Source of the DNA: Chloroflexi bacterium RBG_16_57_11
GTDB lineage: Bacteria > Chloroflexota > Anaerolineae > Anaerolineales > UBA4823
Direction: 5' to 3'
Assembly: GCA_001795165.1 (NCBI GenBank)
Contig: MGNS01000032.1
Location: 1 to 25,364 of the forward strand
DNA: 25,364 nucleotides
Translations under genes and position numbers: made by a program
Notes under the pieces: generated by a model
What the model saw: only the letters and a program-made list of their open reading frames with translations
Told to the model about the DNA's origin: nothing
Databases searched by the model: none
In this document: positions 9,049 through 16,590 of the stretch, one piece after another
Numbering within the stretch: the stretch's first letter is position 1
Layout: each line of letters begins with the position of its first letter

Positions 9049-9678
9049 TCAGAACAGGCTGAGCTGCTTTGGCTCCTTTTTCGGATCAGTTGAATTCCCC
9101 AGGGGTGACTCGGGAGCTTTCTCGGCCTGGCCGATCAGCTCCGGGAGGCGGGCGAAATCCTGCTCGATGATCGGTTTTAGCGATTGTTGGTGCAGCGCTG
9201 CCGCCGGGTGATACATGGCTATGACCAGACGCCCTTTTACCTTCATTGCCTGGCCATGCACGCTACTGATCTTGGCATTCGGCAGGAAATTAGCCATCGA
9301 AAAGCGGCCGAGAGTCACGATGACCTTCGGATTGATGGCCTGAATCTGGCGCTCCAGGTAGAGGCGGCAGGCTTCGAGCTCCTCTGGCATCGGATCACGG
9401 TTGCCCGGCGGGCGACACTTGACCACGTTAGCGATGAAGACCTGAGAGCGTTTCATGCCAATCTTGGCCAGGAGCTCGTCCAGGTACTTGCCCGCCGCGC
9501 CCACAAAAGGCCGGCCTTGCTCGTTTTCGTGAAAGCCGGGACCTTCACCAATGAACATAATGTCGGCGTTGGATGGTCCTTCACCTGGCACCGCCAGCTT
9601 ACGGGAGTGGTGTAGCGGGCACTTCGTACACCCCGCAACTTCTTGAGCAATTTGTTTTAGCTCATCATCGGCTTTCAT
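9049..9678 (-). CDS. Type-4 (4Fe-4S) uracil-DNA glycosylase with C-terminal QLSLF
   Basis: A 209-residue uracil-DNA glycosylase of family 4. The ATG at 9678 is chosen because AGGAGA lies five bases upstream and it overlaps the rimI stop as ATGA. Four cysteines, C17 and C20 (CTKC), C88 (VKCRPPGN) and C104 (EACRLYL), are the iron-sulfur ligands of this family. Motif GEGPGFHENEQGRPFVG (45-61) forms the catalytic and uracil-binding loop, and YHPAAAL (156-162) is the second active-site motif. It removes uracil arising from cytosine deamination. After the folded domain comes a polar tail of about 25 residues ending exactly in QLSLF (205-209), which equals the bacterial sliding-clamp-binding consensus QL[S/D]LF. 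This suggests recruitment to the replication clamp. Confidence 0.93.
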   Translation of the reverse strand: MKADDELKQIAQEVAGCTKCPLHHSRKLAVPGEGPSNADIMFIGEGPGFHENEQGRPFVGAAGKYLDELLAKIGMKRSQVFIANVVKCRPPGNRDPMPEELEACRLYLERQIQAINPKVIVTLGRFSMANFLPNAKISSVHGQAMKVKGRLVIAMYHPAAALHQQSLKPIIEQDFARLPELIGQAEKAPESPLGNSTDPKKEPKQLSLF

Positions 9679-10247
9679 GGTCTTTCTCCTGCATCCAGAT
9701 TGGGCTCCCCGGCGCTTGCCTTCCAGCCACCATCCTTCAGCCATTTCAAGTAATTTTCATCCAGCCCGTGGACCGTCATGATCATTGCGTCTTCAAAATT
9801 ATCGCGGTAGTAGCGCGGGCGCACCCCGGCCACCTCGAAACGAAAGCGCTGGTACAGCCGCTGCGCGGCCTGGTTACGCGCTCTCACTTCCAGCGTGGCC
9901 TTGCGCATCCCTTTCTCAATGGATTCGATCAGCGCAGCGCAAAGCAACTCCTGGGCAATCCCTTGATTGCGATAATCCGGATGGACAGCAATGGTAGCGA
10001 TATGCGCCTCATCCACTATCAGCCAGACCACGACCATGCCCACCACACGCTGGATTCCGCCAGGCTCAAGCGCCTCTGCCACCCATAATATGGAGGCTAG
10101 ATTTTCAAACAGCTCATAACGATAGGCACTCTCCGGCCAGGACAAGGTGAAAGAAATCTTATCAATCGCCTGCACCTGCTCAAGATCGGCTGCCTGCATA
10201 CGACGAATAAAGATCGTAGTGTCATCCGGCCGCAATCGCACACTCAT
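9675..10247 (-). CDS. rimI: GNAT N-acetyltransferase, ribosomal protein S18 N-acetyltransferase-like
   Basis: A 190-residue GNAT protein. The acetyl-CoA-binding motif A is HIATIAVHPDYRNQGIAQELLCA (residues about 80-102; the R-x-x-G-x-A core is RNQGIA), followed by the motif B segment VRARNQAAQRLYQRFRFEVAGVRPRYY. This arrangement, with NxxAxxLYxxxGF-like and RxxYY blocks, is typical of RimI. The frame overlaps tsaB by ATGA at its start and the uracil-DNA glycosylase by ATGA at its end. The tsaE-tsaB-rimI order is common in bacteria. The protein is about 40 residues longer than the usual 150, with a charged C-terminal extension. The acceptor could be S18 or other N-termini; the name is by context. 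Confidence 0.88.
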   Translation of the reverse strand: MSVRLRPDDTTIFIRRMQAADLEQVQAIDKISFTLSWPESAYRYELFENLASILWVAEALEPGGIQRVVGMVVVWLIVDEAHIATIAVHPDYRNQGIAQELLCAALIESIEKGMRKATLEVRARNQAAQRLYQRFRFEVAGVRPRYYRDNFEDAMIMTVHGLDENYLKWLKDGGWKASAGEPNLDAGERP

Positions 10248-10933
10248 ACCGGGATGGGATCGTTATAGTGCAAATAGATAGGCGCCAGTGAGGCCGGATT
10301 ATCCACCTGACCGGCTTTCCAGCGCTTCCAGGCCAGCTCGGCAAGATAGGATGGGTGGCGCAATGACCCGGCTGGAGCGGAGAGGTGGATATTGGGTCCC
10401 CCACCCGTCAGGTAATCTCGATCCTCCTTCGACAACTCTCCGCAGACCCATGTGGGTTCATGCACTTTTCGGACCAGCTCTTCCAGAGTGAGCACTTCAA
10501 CCTTTTGTGTTGGCTGCCATGCTCCAGAGGTTGACTGATACCAGCCCACCGCCAGACGCCCACGCCCGGCGCGCAAAGTTGCCGCAAGAGGCATCTCCAG
10601 TACTGGCTGGGCTGCAGCCAGGAAATCCAGCGTTGGGATACCCACCAGCGGCAAACCTCGAGCCATAGCCAGCCCTTTGGCTAACGCCAGCCCCACGCGC
10701 AATCCGGTGAACGAGCCGGGTCCGGTGGCTACAGCCAGCGCCCCCAATGCGCTGGCCGTCACTCCGAGGCGTTGGAGGGCCAGAGCGACTGCGGGGGCTA
10801 ACTCGACCGTGTGATAATCCTGGCTTGTCCAGACCGTCTCGTTCAAGACCTGGGAGCCGTCGTAAAGCGCAAGACCGACCGAGCGAGTGGAGGTATCCAA
10901 GGCCAAAAGGAGCGTGGCGTGTGTTCGCATCAC
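10244..10933 (-). CDS. tsaB: tRNA threonylcarbamoyladenosine biosynthesis protein TsaB
   Basis: TsaB is the ASKHA-fold partner of TsaD in making t6A at position 37 of ANN-decoding tRNAs. The N-terminal LLALDTSTRSVGLALY and the block AVATGPGSFTGLRVGLALAKGLA are signature TsaB segments. Length 229 (or 228) residues is normal. Two starts are possible: GTG at 10933, overlapping the tsaE stop by four bases, or the next codon ATG at 10930, overlapping by one base. Both imply coupled translation with tsaE. It lies between tsaE and rimI, as in many bacteria. No tsaD or tsaC gene is in the window, so the pathway is completed elsewhere. Confidence 0.94.
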   Translation of the reverse strand: MMRTHATLLLALDTSTRSVGLALYDGSQVLNETVWTSQDYHTVELAPAVALALQRLGVTASALGALAVATGPGSFTGLRVGLALAKGLAMARGLPLVGIPTLDFLAAAQPVLEMPLAATLRAGRGRLAVGWYQSTSGAWQPTQKVEVLTLEELVRKVHEPTWVCGELSKEDRDYLTGGGPNIHLSAPAGSLRHPSYLAELAWKRWKAGQVDNPASLAPIYLHYNDPIPV

Positions 10934-11427
10934 CGCACCCCAAAGATGTACTTTCGCAAATCGACCAACAAGGACTGGTAACGCGATCCGGCGGCCGCGA
11001 AGACCATATCGCGCTGGCTATCATCCACCCAATGCAGAACCACCCACAGTCGTTCTTTTGGCAATGCCGCTTCGATGCGGTCGGCCCACTCGATGACCAA
11101 TGGGCCACTCTCCACCAACGCCTCCATGTCCAGGTCTTCGGCCTCGAGGGCGCCGTTAAGACGGTAGCCATCCAGGTGATACAGCCGGTCGCCATCCGGA
11201 CGCCGATAGACGTTGACCAGGACAAAGGTCGGGCTATTGGCGGCATCCAGCGAACCCCAACCGGAGGCAATCCCCTGAACCAGGGTGGTCTTCCCCGCGC
11301 CCAGATCGCCGACCAGACACACCAGGTCTCCCGGCTGGAGCAATGCGCCCAGGCGCATCCCGGCACGGCGCGTCTGTTCCGCGCTGCGGCTGATGAATTC
11401 GAGAGATTGGCGGTCCAGGACAGGCAT
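10930..11427 (-). CDS. tsaE: tRNA threonylcarbamoyladenosine biosynthesis ATPase TsaE
   Basis: A 165-residue P-loop ATPase. Walker A is GDLGAGKTTLV (residues 40-50), switch-like motif NSPTFVLVNVY follows, then YHLDGYRL and VIEWADRIE, both hallmark TsaE segments. It works with the TsaB-TsaD complex in t6A synthesis and is needed for turnover. ATG at 11427 is chosen: it is ten bases downstream of the pcrA stop, and the frame then starts with MPVLDRQSLEFISRS, a normal N-terminus. A TTG further upstream at 11463 would overlap pcrA and add a poor leader. No ribosome-binding site is evident, so it is probably read by coupling to pcrA. Confidence 0.93.
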   Translation of the reverse strand: MPVLDRQSLEFISRSAEQTRRAGMRLGALLQPGDLVCLVGDLGAGKTTLVQGIASGWGSLDAANSPTFVLVNVYRRPDGDRLYHLDGYRLNGALEAEDLDMEALVESGPLVIEWADRIEAALPKERLWVVLHWVDDSQRDMVFAAAGSRYQSLLVDLRKYIFGVR

Positions 11428-11437
11428 CGCGTAAAAA

Positions 11438-13624
11438 TTATACCTTGATCTCCAGGCGGGCAAGGGAAGCGACCACGCGCTTCAGGCCAATATCGGCAAA
11501 ATAGATATCGACGATCTCATCGCCGTCCTGAAGGCTGGTGTTCAGCACCATCCCCTCCCCCCAGGTAGGGTGCTGGACGTGCATCCCCGGGCTGAAGCGT
11601 GGCTGAATCGAGGCAGGCGGGGTGGCTGGCGCACGCTCCGGGATGGACCAACGATCCGGACGAGGTTCGGTGCGTGAGGCCGGCCGGCTGCGCGAGCGCG
11701 CCGGTTGAGCTTCGTCTAACAGGTCATAGGGAATGTCGTCCATAAAACGAGAAACTGTTACCGGCTCAGCAAAGCCATATGCAGAGCGGTTTTGGGTGCA
11801 GGTCAAATACAGGCGGTCCTTTGCCCGGGTAATCCCGACGTAGAGCAGGCGGCGCTCTTCGAGCATCGCCTCCGGGTCGTCAAACGAGCGGCTGTGCGGC
11901 AGGGTGCCGTCATTCAAACCTGTGATGAACACAATGGGAAACTCCAGACCTTTTGCGGCGTGCAAGGTAAGCAATGTTGGCGTGTTGATGGTACTATTCA
12001 GAGTATCCTGATCGGAGACCAGAGCAACCCTTTCCAAAAAGGCTTCCAGGCCCAACTCCTGGAACTCAGCAGCCAGTCGCCGCAGCTCCAACACGTTCTC
12101 CCAACGGTCGCGCCCCTCATCCGTGCCATCGTCGATGTAGGAGTGGTAATCAACCTCCTCCAAGATGCGGTCCATTAAGACCAGCGGTGGGTTGGTTTCT
12201 TTCAAGGAAATCCAGTTTGCCAGCATCGCCCCAAAGTTACCCAGGGCAGCACGGGCGCGCCCACCGATCACTTCAGAGGCTACAAGATCGGGCCTCTGCC
12301 ACATTTCCAACAGTAGGGTCCCAGGGGACAAGCCCAGTTTTTGAGCCTGCGTGCGCAATGCAAGAAAGGTCTTGGCGCCAATTCCGCGCGGCGGGGCATT
12401 GATCACACGCGTCAGACTGACTTCATCGCTGGGATTATGCAGCAGGCGCAAATAGGCGATCACATCCTTCACTTCGCGGCGGCCGTAGAACCGCTGCGCG
12501 CCAACCAGCTTGTAGGGCAGCCCGGCGGCAAGGAAAGCCTCCTCCAGCAGGCGGGATTGGGCATTGGTGCGGTACATCACCGCAAAATCACCCGGCGCGG
12601 CGCGCTTGTGGGCTACCAGGCTGGCAATGGTGTCAACTACATAGGAAGCCTCCACCCGGTCATCGTACGCCTCGAAGAAGACAGCTTTATCACCAGCGCC
12701 GCGCTCGGTGAATAACTGTTTGCGCGTGCGTTGGGGGTTCCGATCGATCACCTCCATGGCCACATCCAGGATGTGTTGGGTCGAACGGTAGTTCTGCTCC
12801 AGCAGGATGACCTGGGACTGGGGAAAATCGTCCTCAAAACGGAGGACATTCCGGTAGTCCGCGCCGCGCCAGCGATAGATCGATTGATCGGCGTCGCCGA
12901 CGACAAACAGGTTGCCGTGAAAGCTCGCCAGATGCCGCAACAACCGGTATTGTGCCTGGTTGGTGTCCTGAAACTCATCCACCAGGATATGCTCGTAACG
13001 GCGGGCGTAGCGCTCGCGGACGACGGCGTTTTCATCCAGCAGATAAGCCACCCACAGGAGCAGATCGTCGAAATCTACTGCGTTGTTCACCAGCAAAAGC
13101 TCCTGGTAGCGGCGATAGACGCGCTGCACCACCTCATCGCGGTAATTCGTAATGGGGAACTGGTCAGGCAAGATCAGCTCGTTTTTTGCATTCGAGATGG
13201 CCGCGTGCACACCTACCGGCCGGTAACGCTTCTCATCCAGATTCAGATCTTGGATAGAGCGTTTGACCAGATCGATCTGGTCATCTTGATCGAAAATGAC
13301 GAAATTGGATTGAATAGGCAAATTCCCGGCCTCGCGGCGCAGGATGCGGGCGCAGATGGCGTGAAAAGTGCCCAGGGTCAGGCCGCGGATATTCTCCCCG
13401 ACCAGGTCGCCAACCCGGCTTTCCATCTCCCGGGCAGCCTTGTTCGTGAAGGTAACCGCCAGAATGCCGTAAGGGCGCACACCCATGGCGCCAATCAGGT
13501 AGGCAATGCGCCGGGTGAGCACGCGAGTTTTGCCCGATCCAGGTCCGGCCATGACCAGTATGGGGCCAAGACCCGCCATGACCGCTCGCTGTTGTTGAGA
13601 ATTCAGATTTGCCAATAAATCCAT
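11438..13624 (-). CDS. pcrA: UvrD/Rep-family DNA helicase PcrA
   Basis: A 728-residue superfamily 1A 3'-5' helicase. All motifs are present in order: motif I MAGPGSGKT, Ia VTFTNKAAREM, II VDEFQDTNQAQY, III VGDADQSIYRWRGAD, IV QNYRSTQ, V TLHAAKGLEFPIVF, VI EERRLLYVGITRAKDRLYL. A basic, Pro/Arg-rich linker follows, then a C-terminal Tudor-like domain (HPTWGEGMVLN...YFADIGLKRV) as in PcrA/UvrD, where it contacts RNA polymerase. ATG at 13624 is chosen since MDLLANLNSQQQRAV is the usual N-terminus; upstream in-frame starts lie in the promoter region. Role: DNA repair and removal of replication or transcription obstacles. It is the first gene of the long minus-strand run and is divergent from holB. 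Confidence 0.96.
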   Translation of the reverse strand: MDLLANLNSQQQRAVMAGLGPILVMAGPGSGKTRVLTRRIAYLIGAMGVRPYGILAVTFTNKAAREMESRVGDLVGENIRGLTLGTFHAICARILRREAGNLPIQSNFVIFDQDDQIDLVKRSIQDLNLDEKRYRPVGVHAAISNAKNELILPDQFPITNYRDEVVQRVYRRYQELLLVNNAVDFDDLLLWVAYLLDENAVVRERYARRYEHILVDEFQDTNQAQYRLLRHLASFHGNLFVVGDADQSIYRWRGADYRNVLRFEDDFPQSQVILLEQNYRSTQHILDVAMEVIDRNPQRTRKQLFTERGAGDKAVFFEAYDDRVEASYVVDTIASLVAHKRAAPGDFAVMYRTNAQSRLLEEAFLAAGLPYKLVGAQRFYGRREVKDVIAYLRLLHNPSDEVSLTRVINAPPRGIGAKTFLALRTQAQKLGLSPGTLLLEMWQRPDLVASEVIGGRARAALGNFGAMLANWISLKETNPPLVLMDRILEEVDYHSYIDDGTDEGRDRWENVLELRRLAAEFQELGLEAFLERVALVSDQDTLNSTINTPTLLTLHAAKGLEFPIVFITGLNDGTLPHSRSFDDPEAMLEERRLLYVGITRAKDRLYLTCTQNRSAYGFAEPVTVSRFMDDIPYDLLDEAQPARSRSRPASRTEPRPDRWSIPERAPATPPASIQPRFSPGMHVQHPTWGEGMVLNTSLQDGDEIVDIYFADIGLKRVVASLARLEIKV

Positions 13625-13658
13625 CGCTGTACCATGACAATAAGCTAACAATCCAATC

Positions 13659-13664
13659 ATTATA
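13659..13664 (-). promoter_or_regulatory. Extended -10 element for pcrA
   Basis: On the minus strand the sequence reads TGC-TATAAT, a perfect -10 box with the extended TG one base upstream. No good -35 box is seen at 17 bases, as is common for extended -10 promoters. The predicted start lies about 28 bases before the pcrA ATG. Confidence 0.5.
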
Positions 13665-13673
13665 GCATGCCCG

Positions 13674-13702
13674 TTGCCAATCTGCCCGCGTTGCGCTAAA
13701 AT
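13674..13702 (+). promoter_or_regulatory. holB promoter, probably giving a leaderless transcript
   Basis: TTGCCA (13674-13679) and TAAAAT (13697-13702) are separated by exactly 17 bases. The expected start point, about seven bases after the -10 box, falls at or within two bases of the ATG at 13710, and no ribosome-binding site precedes it. Confidence 0.55.
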
Positions 13703-13709
13703 CATCAAG

Positions 13710-14696
13710 ATGAACTGGAACCTACTTGGACATGAATGGGCAGTTGATCTGCTGCGCGAGCACGTCGCTCATGGGAGAATGCGGCACGCCTACCTGTTTA
13801 CGGGACCACGTGGCGTGGGTCGTCGCACGCTGGCATTGAAGATGGCTCAGGTGTTAAACTGTACCCAGCCACCCGCCGCAGGTGAAGGGTGTGGTGAATG
13901 CCGTAACTGCCTGCGGATCGGAAAAATGCAACACCCCGACCTGTCCATCATCCAAGCCGAGCAAGAAGGCGGGGTACTAAAGGTGGATCAGGTGCGCGAG
14001 CTGCAGCGCAGCCTGGCGCTGCAGCCCTATGAAGCGCCATACCGGGTAGCCTTGCTGCTGCGCTTCGAAGAAGCCCACCCGAGTGCGATGAACGCCCTGT
14101 TGAAAACCCTTGAAGAGCCTGGCCCGCAGGTCGTTCTGTTGCTCACTGCCGAAAGCGCCGAGAGCCTGTTGCCGACCATCGTCTCGCGCTGCGAAGTGCT
14201 GCGTCTACGCCCGCTCCCGTTGGAGCAAACCAGCCTGGGCTTGCAGGAAAACTGGAGATTGCCAGCCTCCGAAGCTGAACTGCTGGCGCATATATCAAAT
14301 GGAAGACCTGGCTTCGCCCTACGCCTGCATCTAGAGCCGGAACGCATGGCGCAGCGCCAGGCCTGGCTGAGCGACCAGGACCGGCTGTTGCGCGCCAACC
14401 GGGTTGAGCGGTTTGCTTATGCCGAGCAGCTGTGGAAAGACAAGGAAGGGTTGCGAGATGAAATGCTGGTGTGGCTGTCCTATTGGCGAGACGTGATCGT
14501 AAAGGCCAGCGGCGCCTCAGCGCCGATCAGCAACCTGGATCGCCAGGAGGAGATCGACCAACTGGCTGAACAAGTAGGCCTGCAGACGGCCCACCGTAGC
14601 GCCCGCGCGATCCAGCGGAACCTTGAACGCCTGGAGCGCAATGTAAATCCCCGGCTGGTAGCAGAAGTGCTCATGCTAGATTTGCCAAGCCTCTGA
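13710..14696 (+). CDS. holB: DNA polymerase III delta-prime subunit
   Basis: A 328-residue AAA+ clamp-loader subunit. RMRHAYLFTGPRGVGRRT (residues 23-40) is the P-loop region, with Arg where the Walker A Lys would be; delta-prime subunits often do not hydrolyse ATP. Four cysteines (C51, C61, C64, C67) form the zinc module of bacterial clamp loaders. HPDLSII, MNALLKTLEEPG and the arginine-finger block PTIVSRCEVLRL are all typical. It helps load the sliding clamp on DNA. ATG at 13710 is chosen over 13674 because MNWNLLGHEWAVDLL is the usual N-terminus, and the 13674 start would lie in the -35 box. It is divergent from pcrA. Confidence 0.92.
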   Translation: MNWNLLGHEWAVDLLREHVAHGRMRHAYLFTGPRGVGRRTLALKMAQVLNCTQPPAAGEGCGECRNCLRIGKMQHPDLSIIQAEQEGGVLKVDQVRELQRSLALQPYEAPYRVALLLRFEEAHPSAMNALLKTLEEPGPQVVLLLTAESAESLLPTIVSRCEVLRLRPLPLEQTSLGLQENWRLPASEAELLAHISNGRPGFALRLHLEPERMAQRQAWLSDQDRLLRANRVERFAYAEQLWKDKEGLRDEMLVWLSYWRDVIVKASGASAPISNLDRQEEIDQLAEQVGLQTAHRSARAIQRNLERLERNVNPRLVAEVLMLDLPSL

Positions 14697-14735
14697 GCAT
14701 GCCGATTTTCTGCGTACTGACGTCCTTCAATATGC

Positions 14736-14741
14736 TATACT
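14736..14741 (+). promoter_or_regulatory. Extended -10 element for the small histidine kinase
   Basis: TGC-TATACT is an extended -10 box. The ATG at 14743 begins one base after it and so would be upstream of the predicted transcription start near 14748; this is one reason to prefer the ATG at 14797 for the downstream gene. Confidence 0.45.
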
Positions 14742-14796
14742 AATGCCAGAAATTCCGGGTGGCAGACAATCCGGAGTGAGGCAACCAAGCCGAACT

Positions 14797-15591
14797 ATGT
14801 CCCGATCTCTACAAGACACAGCCAACAACTCAAAGACACGATCACCCCAAACCGATAATTCGGCGAACGACCGTTCGGCGAACGAGCGTTCGGCGCAGGA
14901 TAACCTGGATCTACTTAGGGGCGACTTGATCGCGATGGTGTATCATGATATACGCTCACCGCTTTCTACGATCGTTGCAAGCCTGGAGGTGCTTTCATCT
15001 CTGCCAATTGGCGCTCAGGATGCAACCGCGCAATCGATGATCGAAGTTGCCCAACGCTCCGCCAAACGTATCCAACACCTGGTTGATTCATTACTGGACA
15101 TAAACCGCCTTGAATCCGGTCAGGAAATCGGCAACCGAGCTCCGGCTTCGATGAAGGCGATCGTTGACGAGGCGGTCGGTTTGATCTTACCAATGGCAGA
15201 AATTAAATCCGTCCGAGTCATTACGCGCACAGACACCAACCTGCCACAGGTCGATATCGATGAAGAGATGATCTTGCGAGTGTTGATCAACTTACTAGAA
15301 AACGCGGTCAAATTTAGCCGTGTGCAGGGTACAATTCGGATCACGTTAAATCAACAAGCTGATATGATATTGACGGCCATTCGAGATGACGGACCAGGGA
15401 TCGCACCGGATGAGCAGGAGCTTATCTTTGAAAAATATGGCCGTCCGAATATACTGGCTGACGGAGGCGGTCTTGGACTGGGACTTTCATACTGCCGGCT
15501 GGCAGTAAACAGTCACGGTGGCCAAATCTGGGTGGAAAGCAAACCGGGCACTGGCGCGGTCTTCAAGTTCACTCTGCCTACGGTCGATTAA
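14797..15591 (+). CDS. Soluble sensor-less histidine kinase
   Basis: About 264 residues from ATG 14797. There is no membrane segment and no PAS, GAF or other sensor domain. The first 35 residues are polar, low-complexity and contain a 15-bp tandem repeat. The HisKA H-box is MVYHDIRSPLSTI (His is residue 50), the N-box is NLLENAVKFS, the G1 box DDGPGIA, the F-box IFEKYGR and the G2 box GGGLGLGLSYCR. It should autophosphorylate on His in response to a signal delivered by another protein. No response regulator lies next to it; the next gene, 65 bases on, is a metallo-beta-lactamase-fold protein that could be its partner. Start codon uncertain: an ATG at 14743 is in frame but sits at the promoter. 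Confidence 0.85.
   Translation: MSRSLQDTANNSKTRSPQTDNSANDRSANERSAQDNLDLLRGDLIAMVYHDIRSPLSTIVASLEVLSSLPIGAQDATAQSMIEVAQRSAKRIQHLVDSLLDINRLESGQEIGNRAPASMKAIVDEAVGLILPMAEIKSVRVITRTDTNLPQVDIDEEMILRVLINLLENAVKFSRVQGTIRITLNQQADMILTAIRDDGPGIAPDEQELIFEKYGRPNILADGGGLGLGLSYCRLAVNSHGGQIWVESKPGTGAVFKFTLPTVD
14859..14897 (+). repeat. 15-bp tandem repeat inside kinase N-terminus
   Basis: Units TTCGGCGAACGACCG, TTCGGCGAACGAGCG and a partial TTCGGCGCA follow each other, about 2.6 copies, in frame. They encode SANDR, SANER and SAQDN-like pentapeptides before the H-box. Each unit holds a small inverted repeat (CGTTC and GAACG). Confidence 0.75.
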
Positions 15592-15656
15592 TTTCGATTC
15601 ACAGCCGGCAACTCACCCGCACTCGGCTATCCTACAGAAAACAGGCTCGAAAGATA

Positions 15657-16532
15657 ATGAAGCAGATCGAAAATGGTATCGTGTACGAAGACTCCTACCT
15701 GGGCGTGACCGTCGGGGCAATAATTTTTTCCCAGGGCACCGTTCTGATCGACGCCCCAATCCGGCCGGAGGATACACGCGCATGGCGCTCAGCGGTAATG
15801 ACCCAACGTGGCAACGCCAACCGCTTGCTGGTCAGCCTGGATGCACATCCGGATCGCACACTGGGGACACGCGCCCTGGAATGCACCATCGTTTCGCACC
15901 AAAAGGCCGCCCAGGTCTTCCGTAATCGCCCTACAATATTTAAGGGACAAAGTGTTGAGACCGGGGCAGCCTGGGAGACTTATAGCGACGCGATTGGAAT
16001 GCGGTGGGCGTCTCCTGATATTACTTTCTCCGAGAGAATTTCGCTGCATTGGGGCTCGCAGGAGGTCATCCTGGAGCATCACCCAGGACCGACTCCAGGA
16101 TCGATCTGGGTCATCCTACCGACGGCAAAAATAATGTTTGTCGGCGACACCCTGGTGATCAACCAGCCGCCTTTCCTGGCCCAGGCTGAGCTGGGCGCCT
16201 GGCTTGAGAGCCTGGATTTGCTGATCAAGACTTACGCCAGCTACACCATTGTCAGCGGTCGCGGTGGTCTGGCCAGCATGGATGATCTACGCAGCATGCG
16301 CAAGATGCTGAAGGACGTCCTTCAAAACATCGAGCGACTGGCCGCCAAGAACGCGCCGCCTGAAGCCACTCAGGATATGGTCTCACCACTCCTGGCCCAT
16401 TATAGCTTTGCGACCAAGCTTCGCGACCTGTATTCAACTCGCCTGACCTATGGACTCCACCAATGTTTCGCACGGCGCTATCGACCGACCAACGTGATCG
16501 GCCAGCCCGAGGTCGAAGAAGAAGAACAATAA
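15657..16532 (+). CDS. Metallo-beta-lactamase-fold protein with degenerate metal site
   Basis: A 291-residue protein with the MBL-fold layout: two N-terminal beta hairpins (GAIIFSQGTVLIDAP), the first metal block, a PGxTPGS turn, the FVGDTL strand and a C-terminal helical part with an acidic tail. The normal HxHxDH block reads DAHPDR (residues 62-67), so the first His is Asp and the last is Arg. The PGHTPGS His is Pro (145), Asp164 in FVGD is kept, and the C-terminal GHG-type His is Arg (SGRGG, 202). Only H64, D66 and D164 remain, so normal binuclear zinc hydrolysis is unlikely. It could bind a different metal or act as a sensor or scaffold. It follows the soluble histidine kinase by 65 bases. 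Confidence 0.8.
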   Translation: MKQIENGIVYEDSYLGVTVGAIIFSQGTVLIDAPIRPEDTRAWRSAVMTQRGNANRLLVSLDAHPDRTLGTRALECTIVSHQKAAQVFRNRPTIFKGQSVETGAAWETYSDAIGMRWASPDITFSERISLHWGSQEVILEHHPGPTPGSIWVILPTAKIMFVGDTLVINQPPFLAQAELGAWLESLDLLIKTYASYTIVSGRGGLASMDDLRSMRKMLKDVLQNIERLAAKNAPPEATQDMVSPLLAHYSFATKLRDLYSTRLTYGLHQCFARRYRPTNVIGQPEVEEEEQ

Positions 16533-16590
16533 AACTACCCGGTTCAGGTAAAATTCAAAACAATACCTTTCGAGGCACCACGATCACACC

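Noticed and set aside
12731..13618. 295-codon open frame on the plus strand inside pcrA
   Set aside because: It is antisense to the helicase core, which has all motifs in order; the product resembles no family and is a shadow of biased codon use.
13625..13708. Longer pcrA N-terminus
   Set aside because: The extra codons cover the TATAAT box and the divergent holB promoter; MDLLANLNSQQQ is the usual PcrA beginning.
14743..14796. ATG at 14743 as start of the small kinase
   Set aside because: It begins one base after the -10 box TATACT, so it would not be in the transcript; kept only as an alternative if another promoter is used.
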